Shown here piece after piece: positions 1 to 8,571 of a stretch of 64,000 nt of DNA (position 1 is the stretch's first letter; each line of letters begins with the position of its first letter). The stretch is from Legionella geestiana (lineage in GTDB: Bacteria > Pseudomonadota > Gammaproteobacteria > Legionellales > Legionellaceae): assembly GCF_004571195.1 (NCBI RefSeq), contig NZ_CP038271.1, positions 1,230,001-1,294,000 on the forward strand, given 5' to 3'. A model generated the notes under the pieces. That model had not been told where the DNA came from and did not search any database. It saw only the letters and a program-made list of their open reading frames with translations. The position numbers were made by a program, and so were the translations under genes.

Positions 1-71
1 TCAATAAAGTAGTCAAAACGCGCTTTTTTGTTTTGCGCAATCGTTGAACTTTCTTTCCCTTTACCCGCCAT
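1..71 (-). CDS. smpB: SsrA-binding protein SmpB, N-terminal fragment cut by the window edge
   Basis: Reading the minus strand from the ATG at 71 gives 23 codons beginning MAGKGKESST and continuing with NKKARFDYF. This matches the usual SmpB opening, a short basic leader followed by an N-(K/R)-(K/R)-A-R-(H/F/Y)-D-Y motif. SmpB binds tmRNA and delivers it to stalled ribosomes for trans-translation. The rest lies outside the window. It is divergent from bcp, with about 120 bp between the two starts. It is too short for the other six-frame calls but distinctive enough to name. Confidence 0.85.
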   Translation of the reverse strand, partial: MAGKGKESSTIAQNKKARFDYFI

Positions 72-194
72 AGGGCACCATCGTCTCAATGAAAATGTCA
101 CACAGTATACCCTGGTATCGGTAAAAAAACCGCGCCATTGTCAGGCCATGTCCCGCATGTCACAATCGGGATATTTAACGCATGAGAGATACGC

Positions 195-662
195 ATGAAA
201 CCTGGTGATTCCCTTCCCGCCCTGTCCCTTGCAACCACATCCGGTGAGATACGTCTGCCCGACACATACCGCGGTCAGTGGCTCGTGCTGTATTTCTACC
301 CCAAAGACGCCACTCCGGGCTGCACGCAGGAAGGTCGCGACTTTCGAGATAAAGCACACGCGTTTAGAGAGGCGGGTGCGGTTATACTCGGTGTTTCACG
401 GGACTCCCTTAAAAGCCACGAGAAATTTCGCAGCTGCGAGAGCTTTCCTTTTGAACTGATAAGCGATACTAATGAAACGCTCTGCCAGACGTTTGATGTT
501 ATCCATGATAAATCAATGTATGGAAAAACTGTACGCGGCATTGAACGCAGCACGTTTATCATTGACCCTGAGGGCATTGTGCGCCACGCATGGCGCAAGG
601 TGCGGGTACCGGGGCATGTAGAAGATGTTTTACAGACATTGCGGCAGTTACAGACGGCATGA
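195..662 (+). CDS. bcp: Thiol peroxidase of the Bcp/PrxQ family
   Basis: 155-residue thioredoxin-fold peroxiredoxin that would reduce hydroperoxides in the cytoplasm with thioredoxin as electron donor. The peroxidatic Cys is C43 in DATPGCTQEG. The E. coli-type resolving Cys five residues later is absent (the position holds an Asp). Other cysteines are C81 and C97. In PrxQ enzymes with the resolving Cys in helix 3 it sits near residue 80, so C81 is the likely partner (inference). An ATG at 195 follows a GAGAG element. Length is normal for the family. Confidence 0.88.
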   Translation: MKPGDSLPALSLATTSGEIRLPDTYRGQWLVLYFYPKDATPGCTQEGRDFRDKAHAFREAGAVILGVSRDSLKSHEKFRSCESFPFELISDTNETLCQTFDVIHDKSMYGKTVRGIERSTFIIDPEGIVRHAWRKVRVPGHVEDVLQTLRQLQTA

Positions 663-730
663 ATCCCGCTGTCGGCTTGACGCGGACGAGCGCCTTGAAC
701 ACAATAGGTTTTTGACTATCGGATAACGCC

Positions 731-2134
731 ATGGAATCTACAGGCAAAAGCGCCAGACTGTTCGTGCTGGATACCAACATCCTCATGCACGATCCCACCG
801 CGATTTACCGGTTTGAAGAGCATGACTTATACCTGCCGATGGTCGTCCTTGAAGAACTTGACAGCCACAAAACTGGGCTTTCTGAAGTCGCGCGCAACGT
901 TCGCCAGACAAACCGCATGCTCGTTGAACTGATGAGCAATGCCACACATGCGGAAATTGTTGCGGGTCTTAGTATTCCCGGGCATGCAAACGCCGGCAAG
1001 GCGCGCGCCAGCGGCCGGCTTTTTTTCCAGACTGATGAATTCGCGCCACTCCAGAGCAGCGCCCTTCCGGGGCACAAAGCCGATAACACCCTTCTGGCAA
1101 CTGCACTCGGGCTGCAAAAGAAACATCCCGAAAAGCTCGTGGTCATTGTTTCCAAAGACATTAATCTGCGCATCAAAGCCGGCATTCTCGGCATTCCCGC
1201 AGAAGACTATTACAACGACAAGGTACTTGATGACGTCAATCTGCTGCACAGCGGACTGCATATCCTCGCAGAAGACTTCTGGGAAACCCATTCAAAAGAC
1301 ATGGAATCCTGGAAGGATTCCGGCCGGACATTTTATCGCGTCCACGGCCCGCTTGTGGAACACTGGAACCACAACGACTGCCTGAGTACCGCTGACAATC
1401 AGTTTCAGGGTATCGTTAAAGCCATCGAGCCAAACGGCGCCATAGTCGAGGTGGCACGCGACTATACGCAGACCCGCAATGCGGTCTGGGGCATTTGTGC
1501 GCGCAACCGTGAGCAGAATTTCGCCCTGAATCTCCTGCTCGACCCGGAAATCGATTTCGTCAGCCTTCAGGGTTCTGCCGGTACCGGAAAAACGCTCCTG
1601 ACCATCGCCGCAGGACTTGCACAGGTGATGGATGAAAAGCGCTACACAGAAATCATCATGACCCGTGTCACCGTGCCGGTAGGTGAGGATATCGGTTTTC
1701 TGCCAGGCACTGAAGAAGAAAAAATGACGCCCTGGATGGGGGCGTTGATGGACAACCTCGAGGTGCTGCACAACACTCAGGAAGGCGGAAGCTTTGGACG
1801 TGCGGCGACCCAGGACCTGCTTCAGTCGCGCATTAAAATCCGCTCACTGAACTTCATGCGCGGACGCACGTTCCTGAACCGCTTCATCATCATCGATGAA
1901 TCGCAAAACCTGACCTCGAAACAAATCAAGACGCTGGTCACACGTGCAGGCCCTGGCAGTAAAATCATCTGCCTTGGTGATATCAAACAGATTGACACAC
2001 CCTATCTGACCGAAACCACCTCCGGCCTGACCTTCGCCGTTGACCGTTTCAAGAATTGGGAACACAGTGCACACATGACCCTGACGCGCGGGGAACGCTC
2101 GCGGCTCGCGTTCTATGCCGCTGAACACTTGTAG
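731..2134 (+). CDS. PIN-PhoH family ATPase (YlaK type)
   Basis: 467-residue two-domain protein. The N-terminal 140 or so residues are a PIN nuclease domain opening with FVLDTNILMHDP, where the Asp is a metal ligand. A linker follows, then a PhoH P-loop ATPase domain with Walker A GSAGTGKT near residue 283 and Walker B FIIIDESQN near residue 388. Proteins of this architecture are proposed RNA helicase-ribonucleases. Their substrate is not established, and the old phosphate-starvation name should not be taken as function. It lies 68 bp after bcp and 14 bp before guaC on the same strand, so co-transcription is likely. Confidence 0.9.
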   Translation: MESTGKSARLFVLDTNILMHDPTAIYRFEEHDLYLPMVVLEELDSHKTGLSEVARNVRQTNRMLVELMSNATHAEIVAGLSIPGHANAGKARASGRLFFQTDEFAPLQSSALPGHKADNTLLATALGLQKKHPEKLVVIVSKDINLRIKAGILGIPAEDYYNDKVLDDVNLLHSGLHILAEDFWETHSKDMESWKDSGRTFYRVHGPLVEHWNHNDCLSTADNQFQGIVKAIEPNGAIVEVARDYTQTRNAVWGICARNREQNFALNLLLDPEIDFVSLQGSAGTGKTLLTIAAGLAQVMDEKRYTEIIMTRVTVPVGEDIGFLPGTEEEKMTPWMGALMDNLEVLHNTQEGGSFGRAATQDLLQSRIKIRSLNFMRGRTFLNRFIIIDESQNLTSKQIKTLVTRAGPGSKIICLGDIKQIDTPYLTETTSGLTFAVDRFKNWEHSAHMTLTRGERSRLAFYAAEHL

Positions 2135-2148
2135 GAATGCTCTGAACC

Positions 2149-3171
2149 ATGCAAACACATGCGATTACGTTTGACGATGTTTTACTCATCCCGGCCTATA
2201 ACCACCACGAGTCACGGCGCGTGGTGGACATCAGTGTCACGGATAAAGTCGAAAAGCTCCACCTGAAGCTGCCCGTCATCAGCTCTAACATGGACACCAT
2301 CACCGAAAGCAAGATGGCAAATTTCATGTCGCGCGTTGGCGGTATGGGCGCGCTGCACCGTTTTTTGAGCATCGAAGATAACGTGGCTGAGTTCAAAAAA
2401 TGCACGGGCCAGGTGTTTGTTTCGGTGGGCACTACCGACACAGAAATTGAACGCGCGGAAGCGCTCAGGGATGCAGGTGCCGATTTTTTCTGCATTGATG
2501 TGGCGCACGGACACGCGAAGTATGTCGGCAAAACCCTGAAACGTCTGCGTGCATTGCTGGGCGATCGCTGCATCATGGCCGGTAACGTGGCAACTTATGC
2601 AGGCGCTGATTACCTCGCATCCTGCGGCGCCGACCTCATCAAAGCCGGTATTGGCGGCGGGTCGGTTTGCAGCACGCGGATTAAAACCGGCTTTGGCGTC
2701 CCCATGCTCACCTGCATTCAGGATTGTGCGCGCGCCGATCGGTCCATTGTTGCCGATGGCGGCATCCGTACCTCCGGCGACATCGTCAAGGCGCTCGCTT
2801 TTGGCGCTGATTTCGTCATGATTGGCGGCATGCTCGCGGGCAGCGACTCGACCCCGGGCACGGTTATCACCGGGGAGAATGGCTGCAAGGTCAAACAATA
2901 CCGCGGCATGGCTTCACGTGAAGCCCAGGAAGCCTTTCTCGGCCAGATGCAGGAATGGAAAACCGCCGAAGGGGTAGCAACCGAAGTGCCCTGGCATAAC
3001 CGCGAAGACGAAATCATTGCGGATATCGTCGGCGGCCTGCGCTCAGGCCTTACCTATGCCGGCGCCGATACCGTTCGCGAGTTACAGCGAAAGCTTAATT
3101 ACATGGTTGTCAGCCAGGCAAGCCGGATTGAAAGCCTGCCCCATAAACTTCTGGAACGCGCCGGCGGATAA
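2149..3171 (+). CDS. guaC: GMP reductase (IMPDH/GMPR family without CBS domains)
   Basis: 340-residue TIM-barrel enzyme expected to convert GMP to IMP with NADPH, closing the purine salvage loop. The catalytic Cys is C174 in [11 protein letters not shown], followed by the flexible loop. The phosphate-binding [11 protein letters not shown] and the IGGMLAGSD loop are present. No CBS pair is inserted after residue 110, and length fits GMP reductase rather than the 480-490 residues of IMP dehydrogenase. A short CBS-less IMP dehydrogenase is the alternative. The stop is 4 nt before the next start, suggesting one transcript with the esterase. Confidence 0.85.
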   Translation: MQTHAITFDDVLLIPAYNHHESRRVVDISVTDKVEKLHLKLPVISSNMDTITESKMANFMSRVGGMGALHRFLSIEDNVAEFKKCTGQVFVSVGTTDTEIERAEALRDAGADFFCIDVAHGHAKYVGKTLKRLRALLGDRCIMAGNVATYAGADYLASCGADLIKAGIGGGSVCSTRIKTGFGVPMLTCIQDCARADRSIVADGGIRTSGDIVKALAFGADFVMIGGMLAGSDSTPGTVITGENGCKVKQYRGMASREAQEAFLGQMQEWKTAEGVATEVPWHNREDEIIADIVGGLRSGLTYAGADTVRELQRKLNYMVVSQASRIESLPHKLLERAGG

Positions 3172-3175
3172 CCAC

Positions 3176-3979
3176 ATGAAAATTAATGATTTCCGCTGGA
3201 TGCGACAGGGGCTGTCTCTAGAGTATCCAACGCGCAGTGACCTCAACTTCCTTCGCCCGATTAACGAAAAGAAGAGCGGCACCTCAAAGGCGCTGTTGAT
3301 GCTGCACGGCTTTTCTTCATCACCCGCGGTCTTTCGCTGCCTTATCCCTGAACTGCCTGAATTTGACGCACTCATGGCACCACTGCTTCCAGGGCATGGT
3401 GAGAGCATTAGCGCCTTCGCTGACAGCGATGCCGCCGCCTGGATTGCCGCTTCAGAAGCGTCCGTTGAGAGCCTGCTTGAAACGTATGACGAGGTGCATG
3501 TGCTGGGGCTTTCACTCGGTGGCCTGCTCGCGGTGCACCTTGGGCAACGCTATCCGCTCCATCACCTCTGGCTGCTGGCTCCAGCACTGGCTATCAATTT
3601 ACCAACAAACCTTCTGCTGCCAACCGCAAAATTTTTGCAAAAACTGGGTTTCGTGCGTCTTCGGGCCCGCTCTGGCAATATCTGCAGACAGGGCGTGTGC
3701 GAGCTGACCTATCGCCAGCTACCCATTGGTACAATTTGTGAAATCATGGAGCTTATACGTGACTTTCCTGACGCGCTCCCCACGTGCCCGACTGACATCT
3801 TTTTGGGGCGACACGACATGGTTGTTAACTCAGAAGCGGTTGCCGCACGGTTTATGGATGCACCCAATACCACCCTGCACTGGCTTAAGAACTCAGCACA
3901 TGTGCTGCCGCTTGATAATGATTTTCGAGAGATAGCCGCCTGCATACGCGCGCATGTTGGAGCGCATGAGACGGCGTGA
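3176..3979 (+). CDS. Alpha/beta-hydrolase, carboxylesterase/monoacylglycerol lipase type
   Basis: 267 residues from the ATG at 3176; an in-frame extension upstream lies inside guaC and is not needed. The oxyanion segment LMLHGFSSSP, nucleophile elbow GLSLGG, acid in LGRHDMVV and the C-terminal NSAHVLPLD histidine form a complete catalytic triad like that of small bacterial carboxylesterases (Est30). No signal peptide, so probably cytoplasmic. Substrate is unknown. It follows guaC by 4 nt and is convergent with the M42 peptidase. Confidence 0.85.
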   Translation: MKINDFRWMRQGLSLEYPTRSDLNFLRPINEKKSGTSKALLMLHGFSSSPAVFRCLIPELPEFDALMAPLLPGHGESISAFADSDAAAWIAASEASVESLLETYDEVHVLGLSLGGLLAVHLGQRYPLHHLWLLAPALAINLPTNLLLPTAKFLQKLGFVRLRARSGNICRQGVCELTYRQLPIGTICEIMELIRDFPDALPTCPTDIFLGRHDMVVNSEAVAARFMDAPNTTLHWLKNSAHVLPLDNDFREIAACIRAHVGAHETA

Positions 3980-3992
3980 GCGAGGCGCGTGT

Positions 3993-5108
3993 TTACTCGC
4001 GGATTTTCGCCACGACATTCACATCCAGATGTTTAACAATCTGCTGAACCAGCTTCACAGTGTTTTCATAATCGCGGGTATCAAAAATGCCGCCTTCCTG
4101 GTGCGCATAACGCACGGGCACACCAATGTTGATAACCGGCACGCCTTCGCCGCTGGTCTGAAGTTTTGCGCCGTCCTCACCATATCCGCTTTCCACTTCA
4201 ATTTGCACGGGAATGCCCTGTTTTCTGGCTTCGGCGTATATCCACTCAAGAAGTGCAGTATTTGGGATTAAGCTGCGGTCATACGCGAACAGTCCGGGTC
4301 CCTTGCCAAGGGCGATGCGCCCTTTGCGGGCTGCCAGCAGTTTGGGATAATCATCGGCAATACCGACTTCAATGTTAATCACCACATCCGGGCGGGTACC
4401 GGCATGGATGGTGCCGGCACCCCTGAGCCCAATTTCTTCCTGAACCGTTGCCGCCGCAATCACGTGATTCGGGTGCTTGCCCAGCGTTTCCAGTACATCG
4501 GTAATAACGGCAAGCCCAATCCGGTCATCAAGCGCCTTGGCAAGAATGCGGTTTGCCGTCAGGGGCGACCAGAGCGCGAGCGGTGTTACCGGTAAGCCAA
4601 CCCGAACCCCCATTGCCTGAACTTCCTCAGCACTGCGCGCGCCAATATCCAGAAACAATGCAGTTTCTCGCGGGGTACGTGGACGCTCGGCGTCTGTCAG
4701 CAGGTGAGGCGAGTCCATGCCGGAATACGCCGTAACCCGACCACCCGGCACCTCTATCTGCCAGCGATGTGCAAAAACAGAGGCCTCATAAATGCCCCCT
4801 AGCGGCACCACCCGCAAAAAACCGTCTGGCGTAATGGACTCCACCATCAGCCCGACCTCGTCCATGTGTGCCATCAGCAGCACTCGCGGACCAGTCTCTG
4901 ATGCCGCTTCACCAATGACATTGCCCATGCCATCCACATGCACTTTAGGCAGCGTTTTCTGCCAGCGCGCCCGCACGGCTTCACGTACGGGCTTTTCAAA
5001 ACCGCTGGCACCGGGCAGTAAGGTTAACTGTTGCAGAAAATCAAGATTTGAAGCTGCAAACGCGGAACACGTACAGCAAAAAAGCACAAAAAGACGCATC
5101 AAACGCAT
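3993..5108 (-). CDS. Secreted M42-family aminopeptidase
   Basis: 371 residues from the ATG at 5108, chosen because GGAG lies 5-6 nt upstream; another in-frame ATG is at 5120. A hydrophobic signal sequence (RLFVLFCCTCSAFA) precedes the mature protein. Metal-site signatures of M42 dinuclear peptidases are visible: LMAHMDEVG, ALDDRIG, the catalytic Glu pair in VQEEIGLRG, and a late HQEGG. M42 enzymes are usually cytoplasmic glutamyl or deblocking aminopeptidases. A predicted exported copy is less common and suggests peptide scavenging outside the cytoplasm (inference). The DUF2807 protein lies about 30 bp upstream on the same strand. Confidence 0.85.
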   Translation of the reverse strand: MRLMRLFVLFCCTCSAFAASNLDFLQQLTLLPGASGFEKPVREAVRARWQKTLPKVHVDGMGNVIGEAASETGPRVLLMAHMDEVGLMVESITPDGFLRVVPLGGIYEASVFAHRWQIEVPGGRVTAYSGMDSPHLLTDAERPRTPRETALFLDIGARSAEEVQAMGVRVGLPVTPLALWSPLTANRILAKALDDRIGLAVITDVLETLGKHPNHVIAAATVQEEIGLRGAGTIHAGTRPDVVINIEVGIADDYPKLLAARKGRIALGKGPGLFAYDRSLIPNTALLEWIYAEARKQGIPVQIEVESGYGEDGAKLQTSGEGVPVINIGVPVRYAHQEGGIFDTRDYENTVKLVQQIVKHLDVNVVAKIRE

Positions 5109-5139
5109 GAACGACTCCATAATTGTCCAGGGCATGTCC

Positions 5140-6144
5140 TTACCGATTGTAAATATCCCAGTTTTTATCGGCATACTCACTCCACTCCCGCATGTCGAGC
5201 ACTGAGCCCTCATGCGCCATAAAATCGGCCCGGGTTGCAGGAATGTTGTAGTAATAAATGTTGCTTTTATCCAGTGCCAGCGTATGTTGATGGTTTGTGC
5301 TGCTGATGCGCGCTGTGGCCATATCATGGGTACGGACATAGGTGCGCATCGCACGCAGGTAGCGACCGGCAAATTCAGCGCGGTCAAAAAGCTCGATTTC
5401 CACACGGTCGGCGATACCCGCGAGCTGCACAAAAGCCTTATCTCGCTCTTCTATGACAAGATGGCGGCTTCTCACCCAGTAAAGACCAAACATGCCCTCA
5501 CCATCAACCTTCAGGCGCGCAAGACCAACCACGCCGTTCATCTGGACCCGGGACTTACCGTGCAGAATGGCGTGCAGATAGATGCTGGTAGCGCCATCAA
5601 TCGATACATACCCGCCACCACCCACTTCCAGTACGCGCAGGTTCATCCGTCCTTTCAACGTGGTACGCCCGGGGTTGGCGATATGCAGCTCAAGGCCGTT
5701 GGAATGCACAGCGTCTCCCGTAATACTGCCAACACCGGTATAGTCAAAAACATTAAGCGTATTAGCACGAATTTCAACAGAAACCGGTCCAAGACGAGGA
5801 TACCCTCCCTGCAGACTCACGCTGAGAACCCCGTTTTGCACCTGGGTTACTACGGCAGAAATATCTCTGACATCTCCATGCAGGATGACCGAGGGTTTAG
5901 AAAAACCGGTACGCAGACGCACATTCAGACGGCCATTCACCTGGACGCGCGTAAACTGTGGCATGGGACGGGTTTGCGTAGCCTGTACGGCAGTCTGCGG
6001 CAAGGCCTGTGCCTCAGAGGCATGACGCTTTGGCGTACACCCCGCGGCAAGCAGCAGCATTCCGCCAAGACAAAGCATCAGTATAGTTTGCGCAAAAGCA
6101 TTTGCGAAACGCACGGCTTTCTCCACAAAAGGCCCCACCATCAT
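5140..6144 (-). CDS. Lipoprotein with auto-transporter-like beta-helix (DUF2807, GIN type)
   Basis: 334 residues. A long N-terminal hydrophobic stretch ends in the lipobox LLLAAGC, so lipidation at the Cys near residue 36 is expected. The body (FTRVQVNGRLNVRLR, then many short beta repeats such as LELHIANPGRTTLKGRMNL) resembles the putative auto-transporter adhesin head GIN domain. Proteins of this family are envelope proteins of unknown function. Two adjacent ATG codons (6144 and 6141) follow an AAGGA element. It is upstream of the M42 peptidase and downstream of RNase T2, all on the minus strand. Confidence 0.75.
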   Translation of the reverse strand: MMVGPFVEKAVRFANAFAQTILMLCLGGMLLLAAGCTPKRHASEAQALPQTAVQATQTRPMPQFTRVQVNGRLNVRLRTGFSKPSVILHGDVRDISAVVTQVQNGVLSVSLQGGYPRLGPVSVEIRANTLNVFDYTGVGSITGDAVHSNGLELHIANPGRTTLKGRMNLRVLEVGGGGYVSIDGATSIYLHAILHGKSRVQMNGVVGLARLKVDGEGMFGLYWVRSRHLVIEERDKAFVQLAGIADRVEIELFDRAEFAGRYLRAMRTYVRTHDMATARISSTNHQHTLALDKSNIYYYNIPATRADFMAHEGSVLDMREWSEYADKNWDIYNR

Positions 6145-6159
6145 TCTTTTTTCCTTACC

Positions 6160-6945
6160 TTAGAGGATGTTACGTGTCTGTGCAAGAGGTGCCGGGGCGA
6201 AAGCCGAAATTCGAAATCGGGAGGGGCAGGTTGAGGGACGCTTGAAAGGCGGCGCTTCCTGCACCATTTCCGACAGGGATTTTGAGGAGGAGGTATCCAT
6301 CGGCAGGCTCAGCCAGACATCAACAAGCACACCACTGGTACAGCCGATAAACACCCGGGAGCGGTAGGCCTTGCCAAAACTTGCATCAACTGCATCCGCA
6401 AAATCGGCAGCCTTCACGGTACGCCCACGATTTTGCCGCAAAAATACCCCTATTGGCGTGGCATCAACCGCCTCGGCAAAGTGAGCGGCACGGGTGAAGT
6501 AATCGTTGACATTACTGTCCTGACAGCTGCCGTGCTTGTACCACTCGTGTCGCTCAAGACAGGTTCCGGCGCTAAAGGACGGCATGTTGACTGACAGGAG
6601 TTGTGCCGTAGCATCATTCAGTGGAAGACGCGCGTAATCGCAGTGATGCGTCTGCATGTCAGCGCCGCAAAAGGTATAATCGATGCCGCAGGCTTCCTGA
6701 TTGGGCCAGAGTCCATGCAGCACAAGATGGTTTGCCGCATGCCCACGCGCACTTAACTCGAGGCATTCCTTTTTACCGGCGCCATGTCCATAGGTTTCGC
6801 AAAACCCTGGCTGCCAGCTCAATGCAAGCACGTAGGCATCTGCCATGCCGGGGCGTAAATCACATCGGTCTGAAGGAGGAGTCAAATCCTGCGCGCAAGC
6901 GCGCAGCGACACGGCTAACAGAAAAACCACGGGTACACGCCACAT
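6160..6945 (-). CDS. Secreted ribonuclease, T2 family
   Basis: 261 residues from the ATG at 6945, which has GGGGG four nt upstream and puts a signal peptide (WRVPVVFLLAVSL) at the start. Both catalytic segments of RNase T2 are intact: LVLHGLWPNQ (CAS I His) and ERHEWYKHGSC (CAS II, with His, Glu, Lys and His). Several cysteines fit the disulfide pattern of the family. These enzymes cleave RNA without base specificity in the periplasm or outside the cell. L. pneumophila secretes one called SrnA; orthology to it is plausible but untested. Confidence 0.9.
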   Translation of the reverse strand: MWRVPVVFLLAVSLRACAQDLTPPSDRCDLRPGMADAYVLALSWQPGFCETYGHGAGKKECLELSARGHAANHLVLHGLWPNQEACGIDYTFCGADMQTHHCDYARLPLNDATAQLLSVNMPSFSAGTCLERHEWYKHGSCQDSNVNDYFTRAAHFAEAVDATPIGVFLRQNRGRTVKAADFADAVDASFGKAYRSRVFIGCTSGVLVDVWLSLPMDTSSSKSLSEMVQEAPPFKRPSTCPSRFRISAFAPAPLAQTRNIL

Positions 6946-6987
6946 GGAACCCCCGGCGGGCAGGTTTACAGCCATGGTTCATGATAC

Positions 6988-7590
6988 CTAAAGGGATAAG
7001 GCCCTGTCCATCTCATGATGCAGCAGCACAATACACTGGGAAGCAAAGAGCATGCGTCGGCCAAGAGACAGACGGGTAGCACCTTGCCGAAGCACTCCCT
7101 TAATGCTGTTTTTCGGCATTTCGAGGTGATCGCTTAAGACAAATACCGGATTTTGAGGCCACGCCTGCAGGCGTGCATCTTCGCCTTTTGGTGAGAGCAC
7201 AAACACGGGACGCTCAGCAAGCTCCATGCGAAAAAGGCGCTCAAAGCCAAATCCCATAACCTTCACCCCGGGCGCTGCCTCGCGCACGCTTTCATGCGGC
7301 ATGTTTATGCCCATGCGCAGGGCCTGCTCGAGGAGTGCATATACGGCCTCTTCATGAAAACCAGCCAGCGAAAGACCATTTTGTGCGCTGAAATGCACCG
7401 TTCGCGGGAAGTCCGGCGCAGAATCGAGCACCACGTACACCTCAACGTCGTCACGAAAGCCGCAGGAATAGAAAAACGCGTTCAACACACAGTGCGCAAC
7501 CACTTCAAGATGTCCACGCGCACCCACCTGCAGACGAATACGTTCAGGATGGGTCGTTCCCTGGCGGGAACGGATAACAAAGGTTCGCAA
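6988..7590 (-). CDS. TrmY-like SPOUT methyltransferase (DUF358)
   Basis: 200 residues if started at the TTG at 7590, which gives MRTFVIRSRQ, the family's usual opening, with GGAG six nt upstream. A GTG at 7602 would add four residues. The C-terminal half carries the SAM-knot region FVLSPKGED and NPVFVLSDHLEMP. In archaea TrmY methylates N1 of pseudouridine 54 in tRNA. Bacteria normally carry ribothymidine at position 54, so the substrate of this bacterial relative is unclear. It is divergent from the secreted protein at 7688. Confidence 0.75.
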   Translation of the reverse strand: MRTFVIRSRQGTTHPERIRLQVGARGHLEVVAHCVLNAFFYSCGFRDDVEVYVVLDSAPDFPRTVHFSAQNGLSLAGFHEEAVYALLEQALRMGINMPHESVREAAPGVKVMGFGFERLFRMELAERPVFVLSPKGEDARLQAWPQNPVFVLSDHLEMPKNSIKGVLRQGATRLSLGRRMLFASQCIVLLHHEMDRALSL

Positions 7591-7687
7591 ACCAAACTCC
7601 ACTCACCCGTAAAATGCGAATCCTCGCATAAAGGGCTTTTGTCAGCAATCATCTCAGGCTATCCTGACAGAAAAAATCGGAGCTTTT

Positions 7688-8491
7688 ATGACCATTCGCT
7701 GTGTTCAATTCGTGCTTTTTTGCGCGGGCCTGCTGCTGTCAGCCACAACCCCTGCCGCGAACGCGGCCTCGGTCGAATCCCTTGTTGCCAAAACCGGTGC
7801 CGATGGCACGGTAAGCGTTAACTTTACGCTCAAAGATGACAGTGGCAAGGGGATTGGGCCTGATGCGCTCGACACGGTGCACGAGAAAAAAATGCACCTG
7901 ATGACGATTGACTCCTCGCTCACCGACTATCAGCACCTGCACCCGACTTCTACTGATGGAAAAGGGCGGTATCAGTTTTCATGGAGGCCGCGTCTTCCGA
8001 GTCACACCTATCGCTACTGGCTGGAAGTAACTCCCTCTTCCACCCATCAGACCATAAACCGTACCGGGATTTTACAGCGTGGCACCGTTAAGGCGCCACC
8101 CGCGTTCAGTCAGTCTGAAATGCACAGTGTGGTTGATGGCTTGCGCTATCGTCTGAGTTTTGACAGCGCCGAATTGCAGCCGGGTAAAATGGTGGTCGGT
8201 AAAATCCGTATTACGACACTCGAAGGTAAGCCCGTGCGCAAACTGGAGCCAATTATGGGCGCCTACGCGCATCTTGCCGGATTTAATGATAATTTCCGCG
8301 ATATGGTACACCTGCACCCAATGGGCGAAGAACCTCAAACCCGCAATTCACGCGGCGGACCGGAGCTGGTTTTCCATTTTCAGCCAGAAAAACCAGGCAT
8401 TGTTCGTCTGTTTGCACAGGTTAAAATTGATGGTGCGGAACTTATTGTACCGTTCACGCTGATAGTAGAGCAGAAAAAGGCTTTAGCCTGA
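7688..8491 (+). CDS. Secreted protein with two HLHP motifs, possibly metal-associated
   Basis: 267 residues with a signal peptide ending near AANAA. Two similar beta-rich halves each contain a His motif: YQHLHP near residue 80 and MVHLHPMG near residue 200. The paired HLHP motifs recall periplasmic YtkA-like and copper-associated domains where histidines bind metal, but I do not recognise a named family. No cysteine-rich or heme motifs. It stands alone, divergent from the TrmY-like gene and followed by the 129-bp repeat array. A short 6-bp palindrome (7614-7629) lies in the divergent gap. Confidence 0.6.
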   Translation: MTIRCVQFVLFCAGLLLSATTPAANAASVESLVAKTGADGTVSVNFTLKDDSGKGIGPDALDTVHEKKMHLMTIDSSLTDYQHLHPTSTDGKGRYQFSWRPRLPSHTYRYWLEVTPSSTHQTINRTGILQRGTVKAPPAFSQSEMHSVVDGLRYRLSFDSAELQPGKMVVGKIRITTLEGKPVRKLEPIMGAYAHLAGFNDNFRDMVHLHPMGEEPQTRNSRGGPELVFHFQPEKPGIVRLFAQVKIDGAELIVPFTLIVEQKKALA

Positions 8492-8571
8492 GTGAATATG
8501 GCCTCACTGTAGATCTCGGCCCAGCATGATAAAGACTTATTAAATACAAAGATTTATTTGAAAATGGCGCC

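Noticed and set aside
72-194. CGGT-A6-ACCG hairpin near 110 between smpB and bcp
   Set aside because: Stem of only four pairs; not enough for a terminator or regulatory call.
2212-2898. Minus-strand 228-codon ORF opposite guaC
   Set aside because: guaC motifs and catalytic Cys leave no doubt about the coding strand.
5212-6234. Plus-strand 340-codon ORF opposite the DUF2807 lipoprotein gene
   Set aside because: The minus strand encodes a protein with signal, lipobox and beta repeats; the plus-strand frame has no domain.
7614-7629. Short palindrome ATGCGA/TCGCAT between divergent genes
   Set aside because: Six-base arms occur often by chance; no second site or promoter element supports an operator.
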